Source: Bacteroidota bacterium
GTDB lineage: Bacteria; Bacteroidota; Bacteroidia; Chitinophagales; Chitinophagaceae
Reading direction: 5' to 3'
NCBI GenBank assembly: GCA_023422565.1
Contig: JAFAGR010000097.1
Coordinates: forward strand, 62,001-126,000
Length of the DNA: 64,000 bases
The notes under the pieces: model-generated
The model's database searches: none
Told to the model about the DNA's origin: nothing
Seen by the model: the letters and a program-made list of their open reading frames with translations, nothing else
Shown: in pieces, positions 43,687-51,782 of the stretch
Position numbering within the stretch: position 1 is the first letter of the stretch
Layout: the number at the start of each line of letters is the position of its first letter
Program-made: the position numbers and the translations under genes

Positions 43687-44199
43687 ATGAATTACAGCAA
43701 ATTAGTGTCCGTAACAGGACTTGGAGGATTGTTTGAACTCGTGTCTACAAAGGCAGATGGCGGAATCGTGCGGTCGCTGGAAGACAAATCAACGAAGTTT
43801 GTGAGCAACAGGGTGCATAATTTTTCACACCTGGAGAGCATTGAAATATATACGGTAAAGGACAACGTCAATCTCGCTGATATTTTTATTGCGATGCAGG
43901 AAAGTAAAGAAGCATTACCGGAAGCTAAGGACGATCCAAAGGCGTTGAAAGCATACTTCGAAAAGGTTTATCCCGATATGGATTTCGAACGTGTTTACGC
44001 AAGTGATATGAAAAAAATGGTGCGCTGGTTTACGATCATCCGCGATAACAAAATTTCCATCGAAAGATCTGCTGAACATGAAGAAGCCGAACCGGAAGTT
44101 ACCGAGAAGAAGCCGTCGGCTAAAGCGATCGTTCCAAAAGCTGCGGCGGTAAAAAATGCGCCTGCAAAAAAGATCAACACGCCGAGAAAGATGGCTTAA
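43687..44199 (+). CDS. DUF5606 protein with basic tail
   Basis: A 170-residue cytoplasmic protein. The first 130 residues are a DUF5606 domain (LVSVTGLGGLFELVSTKADGGIVRSLEDKSTKFV; AYFEKVYPDMDFERVYASDMKKMVRWF), a Bacteroidota family of unknown function. The last 35 residues are Lys/Ala/Pro-rich (KKPSAKAIVPKAAAVKN, PAKKINTPRKMA), similar to histone-like tails, so nucleic-acid binding is possible. It lies 21 nt upstream of the M3 peptidase on the same strand. Confidence 0.82.
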   Translation: MNYSKLVSVTGLGGLFELVSTKADGGIVRSLEDKSTKFVSNRVHNFSHLESIEIYTVKDNVNLADIFIAMQESKEALPEAKDDPKALKAYFEKVYPDMDFERVYASDMKKMVRWFTIIRDNKISIERSAEHEEAEPEVTEKKPSAKAIVPKAAAVKNAPAKKINTPRKMA

Positions 44200-44220
44200 T
44201 TTTTCCTGAACAAAACCTCC

Positions 44221-45945
44221 ATGAAGTATTCAGCCAACATAGAAAAGTTAGCACGTATTTACCTGCCTGAAAGTTTCTCCATGAAAACATGGGATGAACT
44301 TGAGCCCGTTTTTAAAGAATTGCTGGAAAGGCCGATCAACAATGTTGGCGAGCTTGAAAAGTGGCTGAAAGATCAGAGCGAGGTGGAAGCGGCGGTGAAT
44401 GAAAACGCATGCTGGAGGCAGATCCGCATGACCTGTGATACGGAAAACAAGGCGTTGGAAGATGACTTTAATTACTTCTGCCTTGAGATTCAACCTAAAA
44501 TACAACCCTTCGCCGATGCGTTGAATAAAAAATTATTAGAAAGTCCATTTCTACATGAACTTGATTCCTCTAAATATCAAACTTATCTCCGCAACATCCG
44601 GAAAAATTTTGAGCTCTACCGCGAAGAAAACATTTCGCTCCAGGCAGAAGCATCTGTGCTGCAACAACAGTTCGGACAGATAACCGGAGCCATGATGGTG
44701 GAGGTTAACGGTAAGGAGTACACGCTGCAGCAGGCTGCAAAATTTCTTGAAAATCCGGACCGTGATCTTCGTGAAAGCGTATACCGCAAAATGCAGGACC
44801 GCCGATTGCAGGACAAGGAAAAATTAAACTCATTATTTGATCAGCTCCTTTCCCTCCGCAACAGGATCGCTGCCAACGCAGGATTTGATAATTACACCCG
44901 GTACCGCTTTAAAGAACTTGGCCGGTTTGATTATACGGAAAAGGATTGTTACCAGTTCCACGATTCGGTGAAGAAGCATGTACTGCCAATAGTAAGTGAA
45001 ATATATGCGCGAAAGAAGGCTGAGCTGGGCCTTGACCAGCTTCGCCCGTGGGACCTTGATGCGGAGAAAGCCGGCGTATCTCCTTTAAGGCCGTTTGAAA
45101 AAGCAGATGAGCTTCTTGATAAATCGGTGAAAGTGTTCAATAAGCTGGAACCTTTTTTCGGAGCATGCTTAACGAAGATGAAATCAATGGATCACCTGGA
45201 CCTGGAAAGCAGGAAGGGCAAAGCCCCCGGGGGATATAACTGTCCCCTCGCCGAATCCGGCGCTCCATTCATTTTTATGAATGCGGCCGGGCAAATGCAT
45301 GACGTAACTACTATGCTGCACGAGGGTGGGCACGCAGTTCATTCCTTTCTCGCACACCCCTTAGAGCTCTCAGGCTTTAAAGAATATCCGATGGAGATCG
45401 CCGAGGTGGCAAGCATGGCGATGGAGCTTTTCACCATGGATAAATGGGAAGAATTCTTTCCTGATAAAAAGGACTTGAAAAAAGCGCACCGGCACCAGCT
45501 GGAAAGAGTGATCACCATATTTCCATGGATAGCAATCATTGATAAGTTTCAACATTGGCTATATAAACATCCCGGTCATTCCGTGCAGGAAAGAACAAAT
45601 GCGTGGCAGGAGGTATTGAAAGAATTCCAGGATGATATAGTTGACTATTCGGGATTGGAGAGTTACCGGATGAACTCCTGGCAGCGCCAGTTGCATTTGT
45701 TTGAAGTTCCTTTCTATTACATCGAGTATGGAATTGCTCAACTCGGAGCGATAGGAATGTGGAAGCAATACCGAAATGACCCGAAGAAGGCTTTGGAAAA
45801 TTATTGCCATGCATTAAGCCTTGGCGGAACGAGAACATTGCCTGAATTGTATGAAGCTGCGGGACTGAAATTCGACTTTTCCCCTGATCAGATCAAAAGC
45901 CTGATGGATTTTGTAAAGGCTGAATTGGACGCGGTTTCAGAGTAA
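44221..45945 (+). CDS. M3 family oligoendopeptidase
   Basis: A 574-residue zinc metallopeptidase (oligoendopeptidase F/M3 clan). The HEGGHAVHSF motif (HExxH with catalytic Glu) is near residue 365, followed by the third ligand Glu in EYPMEIAEVASMAMELF. There is no signal peptide, so it should degrade short peptides in the cytoplasm. The length (about 560-600) and the C-terminal GLESYRMNSWQRQLHLFEVPFYY-type region are normal for the family. It probably shares a transcript with the DUF5606 gene. Confidence 0.93.
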   Translation: MKYSANIEKLARIYLPESFSMKTWDELEPVFKELLERPINNVGELEKWLKDQSEVEAAVNENACWRQIRMTCDTENKALEDDFNYFCLEIQPKIQPFADALNKKLLESPFLHELDSSKYQTYLRNIRKNFELYREENISLQAEASVLQQQFGQITGAMMVEVNGKEYTLQQAAKFLENPDRDLRESVYRKMQDRRLQDKEKLNSLFDQLLSLRNRIAANAGFDNYTRYRFKELGRFDYTEKDCYQFHDSVKKHVLPIVSEIYARKKAELGLDQLRPWDLDAEKAGVSPLRPFEKADELLDKSVKVFNKLEPFFGACLTKMKSMDHLDLESRKGKAPGGYNCPLAESGAPFIFMNAAGQMHDVTTMLHEGGHAVHSFLAHPLELSGFKEYPMEIAEVASMAMELFTMDKWEEFFPDKKDLKKAHRHQLERVITIFPWIAIIDKFQHWLYKHPGHSVQERTNAWQEVLKEFQDDIVDYSGLESYRMNSWQRQLHLFEVPFYYIEYGIAQLGAIGMWKQYRNDPKKALENYCHALSLGGTRTLPELYEAAGLKFDFSPDQIKSLMDFVKAELDAVSE

Positions 45946-45946
45946 C

Positions 45947-46360
45947 CTACCTGCATTCCCGGCAAATGCCGGAGAGAATCATTGCGGCATGCAGTTGTTT
46001 AAACCCTCGCGGTAATTTCACTTCAGGAATATCCACTTCTTCAATACATGTTGTTCTGTTGCACAGTGAGCAAATGAAGTGTACATGATTATCGTGATGA
46101 TGCCCTTCCGCACAATTATGCCGACATAGTGCATAGAGAATTGAATTATCTGTAGTAGGTATCTGGTGAATGATTCCTTTTTCCACAAAGGTTTGCAAGG
46201 TGCGGTACACCGTAACCCTGTCGAATGCCGAAGAGGTCAGCCTTTCTATATCCGCATGAGCGAGCGCACCTTCTTTTTCAAGAAATAATTCTAAAATGCG
46301 TTTACGCCCCTCCGTTATACTGAGCCCGTTCTTCTTTAATATCGTTAAATCATTACTCAT
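45947..46360 (-). CDS. Fur family transcriptional regulator (Zur/Fur-like)
   Basis: A 137-residue repressor. The winged-helix DNA-binding domain (ITEGRKRILELFLEKEGALAHADIERL, FDRVTVYRTLQTFVEKGIIH) is followed by the dimerisation/metal domain: HNCAEGHHHDNHVHFICSLCNRTTC and C-terminal CRECR give two CxxC structural zinc pairs, plus a His-rich loop. Zinc, iron or peroxide sensing cannot be decided from sequence; the His-rich loop and the MerC neighbour favour a metal such as zinc. It overlaps the SCO gene stop by 4 nt, so it is the second gene of that operon. Confidence 0.9.
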   Translation of the reverse strand: MSNDLTILKKNGLSITEGRKRILELFLEKEGALAHADIERLTSSAFDRVTVYRTLQTFVEKGIIHQIPTTDNSILYALCRHNCAEGHHHDNHVHFICSLCNRTTCIEEVDIPEVKLPRGFKQLHAAMILSGICRECR

Positions 46361-47076
46361 CCCGGGTTGTTTGAAAAACCTGTTAAAAACCTGGCAGATT
46401 TTACTTTTTCTTCCAGGAGGTCGCGGATGTCTCTCATCATCTGATCAACTTCATCACTCTTCAAGCCATCATAGATTCCGCGAACACGGCGGTTTCTGTC
46501 TACCAGGGCAAAAAATTGGGTATGAATAAACTGATCATTTATCTGTGCTGTGTCCGGCGCGCCATTATCTATCATGTAGCCGTTACGTGCCATATCGTAA
46601 AGTTCTCTTTTATCGCCCGTGAGAAAGTACCAGTTTGAGTTTTCCGAAGGAGCCTGGTTTATCTCACCTGAAAATGAATAAGAGCCATCGGTTTTCCTGA
46701 TCAGTTTTCCTTTCAGCATTTTCTCTTCATAAGCTTTCAAAACAGGGATACTGTCAGTTTCGGGCATACAGGTGTGAGATAGTATCAAAAAGTCAGGCTC
46801 CTTTTTGTAAGATTCAAATACCCTGCGCATATTGGCGTTCATCTTCGGACAAATTCCTTTGCAGGTGGTGAAGAAATATTCCGCTACATGAACCTTTCCA
46901 TCGACATCTTTTTGCGTGATGGTTTTTCCATTATGATCAACAAAAGAAAAATCCGGTATAGAAGGGTTGATCACACCAAGCTTCGAACGGGAAAAATCGT
47001 AGTCGTTCAGAGAAAAATACAGGAAGCCGCCGGTCAGCAGCAGAAAAAATATCACATAGAACCACGTTTTCTTCAT
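46357..47076 (-). CDS. SCO1/SenC family copper chaperone
   Basis: A 239-residue membrane-anchored thioredoxin-fold protein with one N-terminal transmembrane helix (FYVIFFLLLTGGFLYFSL). The copper site is complete: CKGICP (CxxxC, near residue 93) and the histidine in DQFIHTQFF (about residue 185). SCO proteins deliver copper to the CuA centre of cytochrome c oxidase or act as thiol-disulfide reductases. It is the first gene of an operon with a Fur-family regulator and is divergent from the MerC-like gene across a 98-nt gap. Confidence 0.92.
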   Translation of the reverse strand: MKKTWFYVIFFLLLTGGFLYFSLNDYDFSRSKLGVINPSIPDFSFVDHNGKTITQKDVDGKVHVAEYFFTTCKGICPKMNANMRRVFESYKKEPDFLILSHTCMPETDSIPVLKAYEEKMLKGKLIRKTDGSYSFSGEINQAPSENSNWYFLTGDKRELYDMARNGYMIDNGAPDTAQINDQFIHTQFFALVDRNRRVRGIYDGLKSDEVDQMMRDIRDLLEEKVKSARFLTGFSNNPG

Positions 47077-47092
47077 CTCACAGCAATTTTTG

Positions 47093-47100
47093 CAAAGTTA
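47093..47100 (-). promoter_or_regulatory. -7 promoter element TAACTTTG (minus strand) of the SCO-Fur operon
   Basis: It matches TAnnTTTG 16 nt upstream of the SCO ATG. The overlapping GCAA-ttt-TTGC palindrome (47083-47093) lies just downstream, around the probable transcription start. Confidence 0.45.
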
Positions 47101-47137
47101 AGCAACGCTTTGGTGAGAAAGTGTTCTTTGAAACAAT

Positions 47138-47168
47138 TTTGCAACATTATTGCATTTATTTATCTTTG
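47138..47168 (+). promoter_or_regulatory. MerC promoter: TTTG (-33), 19-nt spacer, TATCTTTG (-7)
   Basis: TTTG at 47138-47141 and TATCTTTG at 47161-47168 have the 19-nt spacing of the Bacteroidota primary promoter, the only complete match to both boxes found here. The -7 element ends 6 nt before the ATG at 47175. Confidence 0.65.
47139..47155. promoter_or_regulatory. candidate Fur/Zur operator
   Basis: A 17-bp imperfect palindrome TTGCAACA-T-TATTGCAT (8-1-8; six of eight positions pair) covers the -33 box and half the spacer of the MerC promoter. The divergent operon encodes a Fur-family repressor, which is the likely ligand. Confidence 0.5.
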
Positions 47169-47174
47169 CGTCCG

Positions 47175-47564
47175 ATGAAATTTAAAGCGAACTGGGATGG
47201 GTTGGGAATTGCTACCTCTCTGGCATGCGCCATTCACTGTGCCGTGCTTCCAATTTTTCTCACAAGCCTTCCCTTATTTGGAATAAACATAATTCATCAC
47301 CCGGCTTTTGAATGGAGCATGATCGCACTGGCGATCCTTATTGGAATTTATTCGCTCTACCATGGTTATACAAGGCATCACCGCAACTTCAGGCCTATCC
47401 TGTTGTTTTCTATCGGAGCCTTCTTTTTAATTGTGAAACAATTCTTTCACGAATACCAGATACCCTTCCTGGTTCTTGCGGTTACCTTCATTGTTTACGG
47501 GCACTATACCAACTACCGCTACTGCCATCGCAGCAAATGCAGTTCTCCTCATCACAGTCATTAA
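47175..47564 (+). CDS. MerC-like membrane protein
   Basis: A 129-residue inner-membrane protein with four helices. The first helix holds the MerC-type motif ATSLACAIHCAVLPIFL with two cysteines and a histidine; later helices are hydrophobic, and the tail is His/Cys-rich (YCHRSKCSSPHHSH), fit for binding metal ions. The family is known from mercury transport, but chromosomal Bacteroidota members next to Fur genes more likely handle zinc or another metal. The ATG at 47175 is supported by the promoter just upstream. No mer operon genes are nearby. Confidence 0.82.
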   Translation: MKFKANWDGLGIATSLACAIHCAVLPIFLTSLPLFGINIIHHPAFEWSMIALAILIGIYSLYHGYTRHHRNFRPILLFSIGAFFLIVKQFFHEYQIPFLVLAVTFIVYGHYTNYRYCHRSKCSSPHHSH

Positions 47565-47600
47565 GCATTGTCAATTTTGTTATCTTGTTTAAAAAAACGG

Positions 47601-48029
47601 ATGTACAAAACAATTATACTTCTCGCGATACTGATCCACATTTCATTCGCTACTTCAGCGCAGGATCATTCGGCACAACAGATCAAAACAATGCTTTCGC
47701 AACAGGAACATCATTGGAATGAAGGCGATATTGAAAAATTCATGGAGCCTTACTGGAAAAGTGATTCGCTTATGTTCATCGGCAAAAGCGGCGTTACTTA
47801 TGGATGGGATAAAACGCTTGCCAATTATAAAAAAAGTTACCCCGATACTGCTTCAATGGGAATGTTGAAATTCGAGATCGTTGAGATGAAGCGTCTATCT
47901 GTTTTGTATTATCATGTAGTGGGAAAGTGGCACCTGTCGCGCTCCATGGGAGATCTGTCGGGGCATTTTACTTTACTGATCAAGCGTATCGGGAAAGAGT
48001 GGGTAATCGTTTCTGATCATAGTAGTTAG
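47601..48029 (+). CDS. secreted SnoaL/NTF2-like (DUF4440) protein
   Basis: A 142-residue protein with a signal peptide (IILLAILIHISFATSAQ) and an NTF2-like cone fold: MLSQQEHHWNEGDIEKFMEPYWKSDSLMFIG-type opening and a C-terminal GHFTLLIKRIGKEWVIVSDHSS. This is the DUF4440/SnoaL-like class, which includes enzymes and non-catalytic binding proteins; the function is unknown. The ATG at 47601 is used because it begins the signal peptide. It follows the MerC-like gene by 36 nt. Confidence 0.82.
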   Translation: MYKTIILLAILIHISFATSAQDHSAQQIKTMLSQQEHHWNEGDIEKFMEPYWKSDSLMFIGKSGVTYGWDKTLANYKKSYPDTASMGMLKFEIVEMKRLSVLYYHVVGKWHLSRSMGDLSGHFTLLIKRIGKEWVIVSDHSS

Positions 48030-48099
48030 GAGATAGTCCACATTCAATAGCCGTTAGTGCATAGTCGGGTCACTATCCAAACCTATGCACACCAACTAA
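48027..48099. repeat. paired heptamer arrays (locus 3)
   Basis: TAG recurs every 7 nt at 48027, 48034, 48048, 48055 and 48062 (one unit replaced). The right half (48071-48099) is A/C-rich. GTGCATAG (48057-48064) and CTATGCAC (48083-48090) form a perfect 8-bp inverted repeat between the convergent NTF2-like and GH25 genes. Confidence 0.7.
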
Positions 48100-48861
48100 T
48101 CATTTCAATAACATTTCTCTGAATGCGAGGCTATCTCCGGCGAACACGTTAAAATCAACAAAGGCATCAATGCCATCAACGCGTCCTTTTTCATTATGCT
48201 GCCAAAACTGCCAGGACCGCCCGATACGCGGTGAATCGGTTTCATAGTGCGCGATCCACAGAGGATAGTCTTCAAATTCCCCTGATAAATATTGGCGGTA
48301 AAAATTCGCGCCCGAATAAATGATGGGCTTTACTCCGTAATGCTCTTCTACCATCGAAAGCCACACTTTCAAATTACTTATAAGTACACGCGAGGGAACG
48401 CCCCTTGTTTCTTCAATATCAAGCACAGGTGGGAGGTCGCCTGTTTTCAACTTCACGTGTTTAATAAAATATTCCGCCTGCTTCTCTCCGGAAATTGTAG
48501 GAATAAAATAATGATAAGCGCCACGAGGTAAACCTTCCTTTCCGCTTCGCCGCCAATTCCTTTTAAAAGACCGGTCAAAAATTGAAATGCCTTCGGTCGC
48601 TTTCATAAATGCAAACCCGATACGGATATCACGCACCTGCATTTCTTTCACAAGATCCCAGGAAATGTTTTGCTGATACCTGCTCACATCAATTCCGTGA
48701 ATGCGGTATTTTTTTGGCATCCTGATGCCAAATTCAGGATAATGTACTCTTGCACCTGTGAAATGGCTTCGCGTGTAATAAAACAACATCGCAATTGTGC
48801 AAAGTGCTACAGAGGTTGCTACAACTGCCCGGGCAAATTTTTTCTTTCGTTTACGCGCCAC
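48100..48861 (-). CDS. glycoside hydrolase family 25 lysozyme, membrane-anchored
   Basis: A 253-residue muramidase with one N-terminal transmembrane or signal-anchor helix preceded by a basic stretch (ARKRKKKFARAVVATSVAL). The GH25 barrel begins HGIDVSRYQQNISWDLV and carries the catalytic acids in FMKATEG and VLDIEETRG, with the later LWIAHYE and WQHNEKGRVDGIDAFVDFNVF motifs. It cleaves the glycan backbone of peptidoglycan. The start codon is GTG at 48861, directly after the M1 peptidase stop with no gap, so the two are one operon. Confidence 0.92.
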   Translation of the reverse strand: MARKRKKKFARAVVATSVALCTIAMLFYYTRSHFTGARVHYPEFGIRMPKKYRIHGIDVSRYQQNISWDLVKEMQVRDIRIGFAFMKATEGISIFDRSFKRNWRRSGKEGLPRGAYHYFIPTISGEKQAEYFIKHVKLKTGDLPPVLDIEETRGVPSRVLISNLKVWLSMVEEHYGVKPIIYSGANFYRQYLSGEFEDYPLWIAHYETDSPRIGRSWQFWQHNEKGRVDGIDAFVDFNVFAGDSLAFREMLLK

Positions 48862-50793
48862 TTATTTCAATATCTTTTTTACTAAAACATTTCCGCGGTT
48901 TGATCGTGCGCGGAGATAGTAAACTCCTCTTGCGAGGTTGTTCATGTTGAATTGAAAATAAGCTGTGCTGTCCGCAAGTGGCTGTGTGTTCTTCCAGATC
49001 AATTGGCCTACAGAATTATACAAAGTAAGTTGAACGCTTTCTCCCGCGATATCGTGAAGAAATATCGATACGGGCGCCGTGGCGGGATTCGGGTACACAT
49101 CAATACCCGCGATGCCCGTGCCTGCATAAGGAATTTTTTCTGATGTGTTATTCCGCGAGATCAGCCAGTACTCAGGATCTACAATTACCGTATCCGGAAT
49201 AAACCCAAGGTTTACGCGAAAGGATTGGTTGTTGGTGATTGCATCAACCCGCACTATTTTTTCTTGAAAACTATTTTTAAAAAGCAAGGGAACCGGCATC
49301 TCGAAAAATGAAACCGAGGGATGAGATGTGGTTTGCGATAATTTGATCTCCACCAAACTCGCTCCGATGGGCGTCCAATCTACATGGTATGACGGATATC
49401 CTTCACCCTCATACCATTGCTGAAAAAATGTTCCAAGATCCTGCCCGCTCGCCGCTTCAAGATGCGCGCGCAAATTTGGCGTTCGTGCAAATCCGTATTT
49501 TAGCGCAGGGTCGTTCAGGTAGTTTCTTATTCCTTCAAAGAAAACTTCCTCCCCTAATTTAAACCGCAACATATACACCAGGTGTGAACCCTTGTTGTAT
49601 GAAAGGCGGCCGCTAAAGATCCGGCCCACATCAGTTGTATCATCAACCTTCAACTTACCGCCGGGCTGTGAAGTAATATCGTTCACCACAGCCCTACGGT
49701 TAGGGATAGAGGAAGCAGGATAAGCCTTCTCCATGTAATAAGCGGCAAAGTGAGTGGCAAAGCCCTCGTTCAGCCAGATGTCCGACCACGACCCGGTTGT
49801 AACCATATCCCCAAACCATTGATGGGCCAGTTCGTGTGCCATCAGGCGCTCATCGGGCACCACTATAAATGAATTGGTTTGATGCTCCATTCCGCCGCCC
49901 CAGCCAAACTGCGTGTGGCCGTACTTTTCATTGATGAACGGATATGGCGCGATGGAATCATGAAAGAGTTTCAACTGATCGAGTACCGGTTGCAAATTGG
50001 TTTGAAAGAGCGTTTCGCTCTCGGGGTAGCAATAGGTTACCATGGGAAGATCTACGCTGCCTAATTGAACGCTGTTCTCAAACACTACATAATTGGTGAC
50101 CGCGAAGGCAACGAGATAGCTTGCAATAGGATACCGGTGCTTCCACTCCGTTTGCATCATGTTGCCCGGGAGGCTCACTTCTCTTTGCAACATTCCATTT
50201 GACGAGGCTTTGTAGATATCGGGATGTATCAATGTAATATCTATCGAATCGGCTTTATCATCCAACCCGTTTTTGCATGGCCACCAATCCATAGAACCAT
50301 AAGGCTCACTCAAACTCCACAGCACCGGCGTGCCGCTATGGCTGCTCTGAATAAAGGAACCGAAACCTGTTGTAGGTGGAATGCCGCCGTAAAAAATTCT
50401 TACCGAATCAAAAGCACCCGCATTAAGTGGCGATGCAAGTTGGATCTCCACCGCGCTGTCTGGCCTTGAAAAACTTAGATGCAGGTTCCCCCGTTTCACC
50501 GAGTCAATAACAAGGTCATCAACAAGATCAAGAATAACAGTTGACAAGCTTTGCCTTGCCTTAAAATGTACAGCCACAGATCCGTCGATCCGCCTCACCG
50601 AAGGGTCAACCCGCCACTCGCAGTTATAATAATGCACGTCGATCTCTTCGCTGGCGGCTGTTCGGGCCATGTTAAAAAAATGGGCGGCCCTGGCTCCTTC
50701 AATCTGCGAGATGTTGAAACTCTGCTTACAATCAATCGATTGTGCAAAAATATCTGTGGAAAAAAGAAGAGTAAATAGGCACAATATGCGCAT
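48862..50793 (-). CDS. M1 family aminopeptidase with type IX secretion sorting domain
   Basis: A 643-residue secreted zinc peptidase. A signal peptide (ILCLFTLLFSTDIFAQ) is followed by the M1 beta-saddle, the GGGMEHQT exopeptidase motif (residues 299-306) and HELAHQWFGD (320-329, zinc ligands) with WLNEGFATHFA supplying the third ligand. The last 80 residues, starting VYPNPATAPVSIFLHD and ending GVYYLRARSNRGNVLVKK, are a type A T9SS C-terminal domain, so it is exported through the type IX system and anchored or released at the surface. The ATG at 50793 is preferred; in-frame ATGs at 50850 and 50904 would give an unusually long pre-signal stretch. Confidence 0.92.
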   Translation of the reverse strand: MRILCLFTLLFSTDIFAQSIDCKQSFNISQIEGARAAHFFNMARTAASEEIDVHYYNCEWRVDPSVRRIDGSVAVHFKARQSLSTVILDLVDDLVIDSVKRGNLHLSFSRPDSAVEIQLASPLNAGAFDSVRIFYGGIPPTTGFGSFIQSSHSGTPVLWSLSEPYGSMDWWPCKNGLDDKADSIDITLIHPDIYKASSNGMLQREVSLPGNMMQTEWKHRYPIASYLVAFAVTNYVVFENSVQLGSVDLPMVTYCYPESETLFQTNLQPVLDQLKLFHDSIAPYPFINEKYGHTQFGWGGGMEHQTNSFIVVPDERLMAHELAHQWFGDMVTTGSWSDIWLNEGFATHFAAYYMEKAYPASSIPNRRAVVNDITSQPGGKLKVDDTTDVGRIFSGRLSYNKGSHLVYMLRFKLGEEVFFEGIRNYLNDPALKYGFARTPNLRAHLEAASGQDLGTFFQQWYEGEGYPSYHVDWTPIGASLVEIKLSQTTSHPSVSFFEMPVPLLFKNSFQEKIVRVDAITNNQSFRVNLGFIPDTVIVDPEYWLISRNNTSEKIPYAGTGIAGIDVYPNPATAPVSIFLHDIAGESVQLTLYNSVGQLIWKNTQPLADSTAYFQFNMNNLARGVYYLRARSNRGNVLVKKILK

Positions 50794-50859
50794 TTGCAGA
50801 AGGGGATTTAATAGTAATTTCGGCAATAATTTTTTAAGAAGCTCGTTCATAAGATTGCT

Positions 50860-50873
50860 TTTTGCATGCAAAA
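50860..50873. promoter_or_regulatory. 14-bp perfect palindrome between divergent genes
   Basis: TTTTGCATGCAAAA lies between the M1 peptidase and the lytic transglycosylase starts. It could be a regulator binding site for both; the sigma or repressor involved is unknown. Confidence 0.35.
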
Positions 50874-50918
50874 GCTGTTTTTGAACCCGACAAACTTCAT
50901 TCAATATCCTTAAAACCG

Positions 50919-51749
50919 ATGAAAGTATTTATTGCTTCCATAGTTGCATTATTGTCTTCCTTCAGCGGATCTGCAAATTCCCTTTCCCCATTAAACGACA
51001 GCACTAAAAATTTAGCTTCCTTATCAAATGGAAAATGTATTGAAATATATGAGGCGAATGTGGTGTTTCCCGAAATTTTGCAGAGCTATGAGGAAGCAAC
51101 TATTGAATACATCGAAAAATTTTCCGTGTCTCGCCGGGATTATCTCATCCGGATGTATAACAAGAGCAAAAAGTATTTTGGAAAAATCAACCTGATATTT
51201 AAGAAGTATAATATTCCAAAAGAGTTTTGTGTGTTGATAGCGCTCGAAAGTGCATTCAATGCAAACGCGATCTCTTCTGCGGGCGCGGTTGGCTACTGGC
51301 AGTTCATGGAAGATGTGGCAAAAGAATACGGCCTGCGCACGCTCGCCTTAAAAGACCTTAAAAAACCGGCGCCAAAACCGGTAAAGGGAAAACCCATTCC
51401 CGTTGACGACCGGAAAAATTTTCTAAAATCTACTCATGCGGCGGGACGCTACTTAAAAGACCGTGCACGTAATCTTAACAACGACTGGTTATTGATAGCC
51501 GCCAGCTACAACTGGGGCGTGGGCAATGTATGGAACTGCCTTCAGCGGACGGGAAAACAAAATGCAGATTTTTGGGACATCAAAAAATACCTTCCGGCCG
51601 AAACGAGATCTTATGTGATGAACTTCATCGCCATGAACGTTATTTTTCATAACTACGATAAATTTCTCCGCAAAGAACTGCGCTTCCGCGACAAAATAAT
51701 TGAGGTGCCTGATCTTACAAGATCTACCGCGATGATGGACGCGAGGTAA
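50919..51749 (+). CDS. lytic transglycosylase (SLT/MltD-like), exported
   Basis: A 276-residue enzyme with a signal peptide (ASIVALLSSFSGSANS). The SLT domain has the catalytic Glu110 in VLIALESAFNANAISSAGA, followed by GYWQFMEDVAKEYGL and AASYNWGVGNV. It cleaves peptidoglycan to 1,6-anhydromuropeptides. No LysM repeats are seen. The ATG at 50919 is chosen over an in-frame ATG at 50862 because the signal peptide begins there. It is divergent from the M1/GH25 operon; all three act on envelope substrates. Confidence 0.9.
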   Translation: MKVFIASIVALLSSFSGSANSLSPLNDSTKNLASLSNGKCIEIYEANVVFPEILQSYEEATIEYIEKFSVSRRDYLIRMYNKSKKYFGKINLIFKKYNIPKEFCVLIALESAFNANAISSAGAVGYWQFMEDVAKEYGLRTLALKDLKKPAPKPVKGKPIPVDDRKNFLKSTHAAGRYLKDRARNLNNDWLLIAASYNWGVGNVWNCLQRTGKQNADFWDIKKYLPAETRSYVMNFIAMNVIFHNYDKFLRKELRFRDKIIEVPDLTRSTAMMDAR

Positions 51750-51770
51750 ACTCTGCAGCCGGTATTCATT

Positions 51771-51778
51771 TAACTTTG
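51771..51778 (+). promoter_or_regulatory. -7 promoter element TAACTTTG abutting the radical SAM gene
   Basis: A perfect TAnnTTTG ends 4 nt before the ATG at 51783, the leaderless geometry. Confidence 0.5.
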
Positions 51779-51782
51779 TGAG

